Both the position numbers and the translations under genes were made by a program. A stretch of 12,571 nucleotides of DNA from Pseudomonadota bacterium. GTDB lineage: Bacteria > Pseudomonadota > Gammaproteobacteria > Burkholderiales > Burkholderiaceae. This document shows, one piece after another, positions 8,095-12,571 of the stretch. The stretch spans positions 1 through 12,571 of the forward strand of contig JAKORH010000210.1 in assembly GCA_029777935.1 (NCBI GenBank), given 5' to 3'. Below the pieces are notes generated by a model. That model saw nothing but the letters and a program-made list of their open reading frames with translations. It was not told the DNA's origin and searched no databases. Position 1 is the stretch's first letter, and each line of letters begins with the position of its first letter.

Positions 8095-8523
8095 CTATCT
8101 GACAGTCTGCAGCGAGTAGATGTAATCGATCAGCGACAGGATGCGAACCCGGATATAGACCTCGGGATCGTATGGAACATCTATGTAGTACTTGGCCGCC
8201 TGCAAGCTGTAGTCCTGCCCCCAGATGGGCATCTCGCGCGTGCCATGCGATTTCAGCGTCTCACGGCCGTCGATGACCTGGTACATCCGCTCGGCCGGGA
8301 ACACACCCTTGTTGCGCTCGGTGATCGTCGTGATATCGGGTATCCGCGTCTTGAGCAGTTCGAAATACGAACCGTCACCCTTGCCCTTCTCGCCGTGGCA
8401 GACCGCGCAGTTGGACTGGTATTCGCGCTTGCCCAGTTCGGTGCGCAACTGCCCGAAAGCCGGTCCCGCGACCGCCAGCGCGACCAGCGCCGTCACTGCC
8501 AGCATCATTCGATTGCGTTTCAT
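8095..8523 (-). CDS. Small class I c-type cytochrome, periplasmic
   Basis: A 142-residue single-haem cytochrome c. The N-terminus MKRNRMMLAVTALVALAVAG is a Sec signal peptide with cleavage near residues 22-24. The haem site is CAVCH (C39, C42, H43), and the probable sixth ligand is M98 in GTREMPIWG. A C-terminal helix, VRILSLIDYIYSLQ, packs as usual in class I cytochromes. The start ATG at 8521-8523 has GAGG 5 nt upstream. The electron-transfer partner cannot be told: no oxidase or dehydrogenase gene adjoins it. It is divergent from the RLP gene (108 bp between them) and 241 bp upstream of the kinase gene on the same strand. That 241-bp gap holds the candidate kinase promoter and two short GC palindromes (8049-8060, 8069-8078). 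Confidence 0.9.
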   Translation of the reverse strand: MKRNRMMLAVTALVALAVAGPAFGQLRTELGKREYQSNCAVCHGEKGKGDGSYFELLKTRIPDITTITERNKGVFPAERMYQVIDGRETLKSHGTREMPIWGQDYSLQAAKYYIDVPYDPEVYIRVRILSLIDYIYSLQTVR

Positions 8524-8619
8524 CTAGGCCTCGGCTTTCATTCGACTCGATTGAATGCTGCCCCGACGGCCGCGCGTCGCATTGACCCGTCGCAGTTCGT
8601 GCGCCGGATGGTCAGCCCG

Positions 8620-8631
8620 TAGAATTCCTGC
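8620..8631 (+). promoter_or_regulatory. Candidate -10 box giving a leaderless RLP transcript
   Basis: TAGAAT (8620-8625) matches five of six positions of the sigma-70 -10 consensus and ends only 6 nt before the RLP ATG. Transcription would then begin at or next to the A of the start codon. This agrees with the lack of any Shine-Dalgarno sequence before that ATG. No -35 hexamer is found at 16-18 bp; TTGACC at 8582-8587 is too far away. The evidence is therefore partial. Confidence 0.4.
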
Positions 8632-9747
8632 ATGAGCGCCGAGCGCATCCACGTGACCTACCGGCTGCACGTAGCCGCTGCTGAAGCGTTGCCGCGGGCC
8701 CGGCTGCTGGCGATCGAGCAGAGCATCGAGACGCCGCCCGAGGCGGTACAGGAAGCGCGCGTGCTGGATGAAGTGGCGGCGCGCGTCGAACACGTCGAGG
8801 CGCAGCCGGACGATACGGCGGTCGCGGTCGTATCGCTGAGCGCGGAGAGCGTCGGTGACGACGCCGGCCAACTGCTGAACATGATGTTCGGCAACAGCTC
8901 GCTGCAGCCGGATGTCGAATTGATCGACTTCGATCTGCCGCCGCGGCTCGCCGCGACTTTCGGCGGACCGAACCTCGGCATCGACGGGCTGCGCCGCATC
9001 CTCGGCCTCCGCGAGCGCACGCTGACCAGCAGTGCGCTGAAACCGATCGGCTCGAGCCTGACGCATCTCGCGACGCTGGCAGGCACGTTCGCGCGCGCGG
9101 GCATCGACGTGATCAAGGACGACCACGGCTGGGCCGACCAGTCGAGTGCACCGTTTTCGCAGCGCGTGGCGGCGTGCCAGCGTGCGATCGCGGAGGCCAA
9201 TGGCACATCGGGGAAGAACGCGCTGTACGCGCCGAGCCTGTTCGGCTCGCACGACGACATGCGGCGGCAGGTCGAACTGGCGCGTGCGCTCGGCGTGCGC
9301 ATCGCGCTGATCGCGCCGATGGTATGCGGCGTGTCCACGCTGAACGCACTGAAGCGCGAGCACCCGGACCTTGCGTTCCTCGCGCATCCGGCGCTCGGCG
9401 GCAGTATGCGCATCGCGCCGCCCGCTTTGCTGGGCAAACTGTTTCGCTTGCTCGGGGCCGACGCGGTGATCTTCCCGAACCACGGCGGCCGCTTCACCTA
9501 CGCGCGCGCGGTGTGCGACGCGATCGCAGCCAACAGTCGCCGCGACTGGCACGGCCTGAAGCGCACGCTGCCGACGCCCGCGGGCGGCATGAGCGTGGAG
9601 CGCTGCGCGGAGATCGTCGCCGAGTATGGCCGCGATGCGATGCTGCTGATCGGCGGTTCGCTGCTGATCGCGCGCGAGCGGCTGGAAGAGCGCGCGCGCT
9701 CCTTCGTCGCCGCGGTGCATGCGGCGTCGGCCCCGGTCGCAGCATGA
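8632..9747 (+). CDS. RuBisCO-like protein (form IV RLP)
   Basis: A 371-residue protein of the RuBisCO large-subunit superfamily, shorter than true RuBisCO (about 460-480). The RuBisCO landmarks are in order: GGPNLGIDGLRRILG (111-125) before the barrel, LKPIG with K137 at the K175 position, IKDDHGW with K162-D163-D164 at K201-D202-D203, AHP with H252 at the H294 position, PAGGM (316-320) and LIGGSLL (339-345) as phosphate-binding turns. Key RuBisCO residues differ: Ile139 for K177, His165 for E204, Pro253 for R295, Ala317 for S379, and no clear loop-6 lysine. It therefore should not fix CO2. Characterised RLPs act as enolases, isomerases or decarboxylases on sugar phosphates or thio-sugar phosphates. 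The stop codon overlaps an ATG leading into the cupin gene, so the two are probably one operon. Substrate not determinable here. Confidence 0.9.
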   Translation: MSAERIHVTYRLHVAAAEALPRARLLAIEQSIETPPEAVQEARVLDEVAARVEHVEAQPDDTAVAVVSLSAESVGDDAGQLLNMMFGNSSLQPDVELIDFDLPPRLAATFGGPNLGIDGLRRILGLRERTLTSSALKPIGSSLTHLATLAGTFARAGIDVIKDDHGWADQSSAPFSQRVAACQRAIAEANGTSGKNALYAPSLFGSHDDMRRQVELARALGVRIALIAPMVCGVSTLNALKREHPDLAFLAHPALGGSMRIAPPALLGKLFRLLGADAVIFPNHGGRFTYARAVCDAIAANSRRDWHGLKRTLPTPAGGMSVERCAEIVAEYGRDAMLLIGGSLLIARERLEERARSFVAAVHAASAPVAA

Positions 9748-9806
9748 GCCCGCCGGGCCGCCCCAAGGGCGAATCCCCGAGCGCGCAGCGCGAGGGTCGT
9801 CCAGTG
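9744..9806 (+). repeat. GRPKGE-type junction element between RLP and cupin genes
   Basis: From the ATG overlapping the RLP stop (ATGA, 9744-9747) to a GTG at 9804, the frame encodes about 20 residues beginning MSPPGRPKGESPSAQREG that are not cupin-like. The DNA has two small hairpins, CGCCC-caa-GGGCG (9759-9771) and CGCG-cag-CGCG (9782-9792), then GAGGG 7 nt before GTG. I recall near-identical RPKGE-SAQREG peptides at gene junctions in other Burkholderiales, which suggests a dispersed repeat that brings its own ribosome-binding site and start codon. Only one copy lies in this window, so repeat status rests on memory. Confidence 0.5.
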
Positions 9807-10220
9807 AGCGCGATCCGCCGCTTCGCCGTCGGCGCCGCCGGCGACTACCGCTGGCAGGCAGTCGATCTGTTGCGCTACAAGGAAGAGGGTTCGGCGCCGT
9901 TCCGCGACATCACGCGCCAGGTGCTGTTTTCGCAGTCCGATCAGGCGTGCGAGCTGCGCTACTTCGAGATTTCACCCGGCGGTTACTCGACGCTCGAGCG
10001 GCACGAGCACACGCACGCGGTGCTGATCCTGCGCGGCCGCGGCACGGTGCGCATCGGCGATGCGGCACACGCCATCGCCGAGCGCGACCTGGTGTCGATC
10101 GATCCGCTGACCTGGCACCAGTTCCGCGCCGATGCCGGCGAAGCGCTCGGCTTCCTGTGCCTGGTCAGCAAGGAGCGCGACCGGCCACAGTTGCCGGGCG
10201 ATGCCACTGAAAGGTGCTGA
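9804..10220 (+). CDS. Cupin-fold protein, probable metal-dependent partner of the RLP
   Basis: A 138-residue single-domain cupin (from GTG 9804). Motif 1 is PGGYSTLERHEHTHAVLILRG, with H67, H69 and H71 as candidate metal ligands; the usual glutamate of the motif is not in its standard place. Motif 2 is DPLTWHQF with H105. A conserved-looking C-terminal stretch GFLCLVSKERDRP follows. The alternative start ATG 9744 overlaps the RLP stop and would add the junction-element peptide; I chose the GTG because GAGGG precedes it at 7 nt and cupin-like sequence begins there. In Rhodospirillum rubrum a cupin next to an RLP gene removes the methylthio group from 1-methylthio-xylulose 5-phosphate (known system). 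Assigning that reaction here is inference from pairing and fold only. It could be another sugar-phosphate cupin. Confidence 0.8.
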   Translation: MSAIRRFAVGAAGDYRWQAVDLLRYKEEGSAPFRDITRQVLFSQSDQACELRYFEISPGGYSTLERHEHTHAVLILRGRGTVRIGDAAHAIAERDLVSIDPLTWHQFRADAGEALGFLCLVSKERDRPQLPGDATERC

Positions 10221-10230
10221 ATTCTGTTGT

Positions 10231-10288
10231 CCACAGAGAACACAGAGAGCGCAGAAAGGAAAAGTGCCGTTCTCTGTGCCCTGTGTGG
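10231..10288. repeat. Small inverted-repeat (MITE/REP-like) element
   Basis: The left arm 10231-10250 (ccacagagaacacagagagc) and the reverse complement of the right arm 10269-10288 match at 16 of 20 positions around an 18-nt loop. The composition, CACAGAG-rich and much lower in GC than its surroundings, differs sharply from the host DNA. Similar CCACAGAG-AACACAGAG palindromes occur between genes in many bacteria (recalled) and give spurious ORFs rich in Cys, Leu and Ser. No transposase is nearby. It lies 10 bp after the cupin stop, so it may also serve as its 3' hairpin. Confidence 0.55.
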
Positions 10289-10300
10289 TGAGAACGCCTT

Positions 10301-10314
10301 CCTGCCGCGGCAGG
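10301..10314. repeat. Perfect 14-bp palindrome at the end of the oldest gltD tail copy
   Basis: The sequence cctgccgcggcagg is self-complementary. Its right half is also the final Leu-Pro-Arg codons of tail copy A, read on the minus strand. Similarity between that copy and the other tails ends in the middle of this palindrome, after CCGCGG, so it marks a junction. Confidence 0.5.
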
Positions 10315-10325
10315 CTCGAGGATTC

Positions 10326-10610
10326 CATCAGGTACTCGTCGACCGCGCGTGCGCACTGGCGACCCTCGCGCAATGCGCGCGGCCGCGCGCGTTGCGCAGC
10401 TTGCCCATGTGCTCGCGCAGCGGGCGCCGGGCGCTTCGCGAGGTTCACCGCGGAAGGGTCGTAGTCCCCATCAGGTATTCGTCGACTGCCCGCGCGCACT
10501 GCCGGCCTTCGCCGACGCGCGCGGTCGCGCGCGTTCCGCACCTTGCCCATGCGCTCGCGCAGCGGGCGCCGGGCGATTCGCGAGGTTCACCGCGGGAGGG
10601 TTGAAGTCCC
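10326..10610 (-). repeat. Two tandem 142-143 bp units, each carrying a copy of the gltD 3' end
   Basis: Unit A (10326-10468, 143 bp) and unit B (10469-10610, 142 bp) are about 87% identical (18 mismatches and one gap, counted by eye). Each starts with a 44-bp segment copied from the gltD end; the authentic copy is at 10611-10654. B matches gltD at 43 of 44 bases. Read on the minus strand, both keep the gltD frame ([15 protein letters not shown] in [16 protein letters not shown] and a stop in B). The other ~98 bp of each unit has no coding match and carries two hairpins: a GC palindrome (10375-10390 in A; 10515-10534 in B) and a CTCGCG/CGCGAG stem around GGCGCC. Together with the inverted-repeat element, these units fill the 366-bp gap between cupin and gltD. 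Confidence 0.85.
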
Positions 10611-10663
10611 CATCAGGTATTCGTCGACTGCCCGCGCGCACTGCCGGCCCTCGCGAATCGCCC
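10571..10663. repeat. 15-bp perfect inverted repeat bracketing the gltD 3' end
   Basis: gggcgattcgcgagg at 10571-10585, just beyond the gltD stop, is the exact reverse complement of 10649-10663 inside gltD, the codons for Ala-Ile-Arg-Glu. The 63 bp between hold the last codons and the stop. The transcript could fold back on itself here, acting as a 3' stabilising hairpin. The arrangement could also be a relic of a fold-back event that made the tandem units. Confidence 0.6.
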
Positions 10664-12074
10664 ACACCACCAGCGACTGCCCGCGCCGCATGTCGCCGGC
10701 AGCGAAGACCTGGTCGACGCTCGTCCGGTAGCAGCCGTTGCCGTCGGTCGGCGCGCGCGCGTTGCCGCGCGGGTCCTTGTCGACGCCGAACGCGTCGAGC
10801 ACGGACGCGACCGGCGACACGAATCCCATGGCGAACAACACGAGATCGGCCGGTATCTCGAGCTCGGAGCCCGGGACTTCGACCATCTTCGTCTGGCCGG
10901 TCGTCTCGTCCTTCTGCCACTCGACGCGCGTGGCGGTCAGCGACTTGACGTTGCCCTTGGCGTCGCCGTTGAAGCGCTTGGTCGTGATCGACCAGTCGCG
11001 CTCCACACCTTCCTCGTGCGAGCTCGACGTGCGCAGCTTCAGCGGCCAGTACGGCCACGTCAGTTCCTTGTTCTCCTGCCTCGGCGGCTGCGGCAGCAGC
11101 TCCCACTGCGTGACGCTCTTGGCGCCGTGCCGGTTGCTGGTGCCTACGCAGTCCGAGCCGGTGTCGCCGCCGCCGATCACCACCACGCGCTTGCCGGTGG
11201 CGACGATCTGGTCCTTGACCTTGTCGCCTGCGACGACCTTGTTCTGCTGCGGCAGGAACTCCATTGCGAAATGAATGCCCTTCAGTTCCCGCCCCGGCAC
11301 CGGCAGATCGCGCGGCTGCTCGGCACCGCCCGCGAGCACGATGGCATCGAAGTCCTTCAGCAACTGTGCGGGGTCAACCGCCTGCTTCGACCAGTCGACC
11401 ACGCCGCCGTTGAGCTTGCCCTTGCCGATCAGCACGCCGGTGCGGAAGGTCACGCCCTCGGCCTGCATCTGCGCGATGCGGCGGTCGACGTGCGACTTCT
11501 CCAGCTTGAAGTCCGGGATGCCGTAGCGCAGCAGCCCGCCGATACGGTCGTTCTTCTCGAACACCGTCACGTCGTGACCCGCGCGCGCGAGCTGCTGCGC
11601 GGCCGCCAGGCCCGCCGGCCCGCTGCCGACGATCGCGACCTTCCTGCCGGTCTTGCGCGCCGGCGGTTGCGGCACGACCCAGCCCTCTTCCCAGCCCTTG
11701 TCGATGATCTTGTGCTCGATCGACTTGATGCCGACCGCCTCGGCGTTGATGTTCAGCGTGCAGGCGGCTTCGCACGGCGCGGGACAGATGCGGCCGGTGA
11801 ACTCGGGAAAGTTGTTCGTGCTGTGAAGCACGTTGAGCGCATTCCGGAAGTCCCGCTTGTAGACGAGATCGTTGAAGTCGGGGATGACGTTGTTGACTGG
11901 GCAGCCGTTGCTGCAGAACGGGATGCCGCAGTCCATGCAGCGTGCGCCCTGGATCGACGCCTGCTCGTCGGTCAGATGCGTGATGAACTCGCGCCAGTGT
12001 TTCTTGCGCGCAGAAGGCGCCTCGGCCGCTTCTTCCAGCCGCGCGTATTCGAGGAATCCGGTGATCTTGCCCAT
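10587..12074 (-). CDS. gltD: Glutamate synthase (NADPH) small subunit
   Basis: A 495-residue beta subunit of glutamate synthase. It takes electrons from NADPH through FAD and iron-sulfur clusters and passes them to GltB, which makes glutamate from glutamine and 2-oxoglutarate. The N-terminal Cys motifs are [13 protein letters not shown] (C46, C49, C54, C58) and CPAPCEAAC (C97, C101, C105). The FAD dinucleotide fold is [10 protein letters not shown] (about 146-155), the NADPH fold is VVIGGGDTG (about 298-306), and the C-terminal FAD motif is [21 protein letters not shown]. Full family length. I prefer ATG 12072-12074 over the adjacent GTG 12077 because GAGG, overlapping the gltB stop, sits 5 nt before it. 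The last ~15 codons are duplicated twice downstream. Likely cotranscribed with gltB, with a 7-nt gap. Confidence 0.97.
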   Translation of the reverse strand: MGKITGFLEYARLEEAAEAPSARKKHWREFITHLTDEQASIQGARCMDCGIPFCSNGCPVNNVIPDFNDLVYKRDFRNALNVLHSTNNFPEFTGRICPAPCEAACTLNINAEAVGIKSIEHKIIDKGWEEGWVVPQPPARKTGRKVAIVGSGPAGLAAAQQLARAGHDVTVFEKNDRIGGLLRYGIPDFKLEKSHVDRRIAQMQAEGVTFRTGVLIGKGKLNGGVVDWSKQAVDPAQLLKDFDAIVLAGGAEQPRDLPVPGRELKGIHFAMEFLPQQNKVVAGDKVKDQIVATGKRVVVIGGGDTGSDCVGTSNRHGAKSVTQWELLPQPPRQENKELTWPYWPLKLRTSSSHEEGVERDWSITTKRFNGDAKGNVKSLTATRVEWQKDETTGQTKMVEVPGSELEIPADLVLFAMGFVSPVASVLDAFGVDKDPRGNARAPTDGNGCYRTSVDQVFAAGDMRRGQSLVVWAIREGRQCARAVDEYLMGTSTLPR

Positions 12075-12081
12075 CACGACC

Positions 12082-12571
12082 TCACGCCGCCAGCTTCTGC
12101 GGTTCGACCTGTCGCAGCGCCTCGGCGAGCTGCTTGAGCGCGCGCCGGTACTCGTGCGGAAACACCTTGACGAACCTGGCGCGCATCGCCGCCCAGTTGT
12201 GCAGGATCTCCTTCGCGCGGAAGCTGCCGGTGTAGCGGAAGTGCTTCTCCAGCAGCTCGTGCAGGATGAATTCGTCGGTCTCGCCGAGGTGCCAGATCGC
12301 CTCGTCGATCCTTTCCTGCTGCTCCTGCGTGGTCAGCACGGGCTCCAACGCGACCATCGCCGCGTTGCACTTCTTCGCGAAATCGTCGTGTTCGTCATAT
12401 ACGTACGCGATGCCGCCCGACATGCCCGCCGCGAAATTGCGGCCGGTGCCGCCGAGCACCACCACGGTGCCCTTCGTCATGTACTCGCAGCCGTGGTCGC
12501 CGGTGCCCTCGACGACGGCGCTCGCGCCCGAATTGCGCACCGCGAAGCGTTCGCCCGCCACGCCGTTGAAG
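12082..12571 (-). CDS. gltB: Glutamate synthase large subunit, C-terminus (partial)
   Basis: The last 162 or so codons of the alpha subunit, cut by the right edge. The GXGXG beta-helix domain is visible: [55 protein letters not shown]. It is followed by the C-terminal helical region ending [18 protein letters not shown]. The amidotransferase and synthase domains lie outside the window. The stop TGA (12082-12084) overlaps the gltD ribosome-binding site, so the two genes are translated together as expected for the GltBD complex. Confidence 0.95.
   Translation of the reverse strand, partial: FNGVAGERFAVRNSGASAVVEGTGDHGCEYMTKGTVVVLGGTGRNFAAGMSGGIAYVYDEHDDFAKKCNAAMVALEPVLTTQEQQERIDEAIWHLGETDEFILHELLEKHFRYTGSFRAKEILHNWAAMRARFVKVFPHEYRRALKQLAEALRQVEPQKLAA

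Noticed and set aside
8524..9720. A 398-codon open frame on the minus strand
   Set aside because: It is antisense to the RLP gene, which has clear RuBisCO-superfamily motifs; the shadow protein is Arg/Gln/His-rich and low complexity.
9972..10550. A minus-strand open frame containing [15 protein letters not shown]
   Set aside because: It joins the duplicated gltD tails, the inverted-repeat element and the antisense of the cupin. The recognisable peptide is only the copied gltD end, so it is not a gene.
10227..10604. A small plus-strand open frame starting MSTENTESAERKS
   Set aside because: It lies wholly in the inverted-repeat element and tandem units. This kind of peptide is a known by-product of CACAGAG repeats.
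10326..10654. Possible CRISPR array
   Set aside because: There are only two to three repeats, 142-143 bp apart, the spacers resemble each other, and the repeated part is gltD coding sequence.

Overview
The window is GC-rich DNA that looks like a Burkholderiales-type betaproteobacterium. The evidence is a phospholipid-trafficking operon in the order mlaF-E-D-A-C-B followed by a second ABC-transporter ATPase gene, a gltB-gltD glutamate synthase pair on the same strand, and GC-biased codon use that leaves long empty antisense frames. No tRNA, rRNA, transposase, integrase or CRISPR array is visible.

Layout from right to left, the direction in which most genes are read: the 3' end of gltB (to 12571, cut by the window) and complete gltD (10587-12074). 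Next come about 370 bp without a gene. They hold two diverged tandem copies (142-143 bp) that each contain the last codons of gltD, then a small inverted-repeat element. A plus-strand pair follows: a RuBisCO-like protein (8632-9747) and a cupin (about 9804-10220). Divergent from these is a small c-type cytochrome (8095-8523), and after it a 1193-residue soluble hybrid histidine kinase with about six PAS domains (4272-7853). The mla operon occupies 228 to about 4095. The N-terminus of an ABC-2 type exporter ATPase (1-170) is cut by the left edge.

How the genes work together: MlaF (ATPase), MlaE (permease), MlaD (MCE ring) and MlaB (STAS regulator) form the inner-membrane MlaFEDB complex. MlaC is the periplasmic lipid shuttle and MlaA the outer-membrane lipoprotein. 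GltB and GltD form NADPH-dependent glutamate synthase. From memory of Burkholderiales genomes, gltBD often lies directly before mlaF. If that holds here, the kinase-cytochrome-RLP-cupin block of roughly 6 kb is an accessory insert, and the duplicated gltD tails sit exactly at its gltD-side boundary.

The two most interesting items are the RLP-cupin pair and the duplicated gltD 3' ends. A RuBisCO-like isomerase and a cupin work in succession in the Rhodospirillum rubrum methylthioadenosine-isoprenoid shunt, but this RLP has lost several RuBisCO catalytic residues and may use another substrate. The most distant tail copy differs from gltD only by synonymous changes across 15 codons, so it was once part of a working gene.
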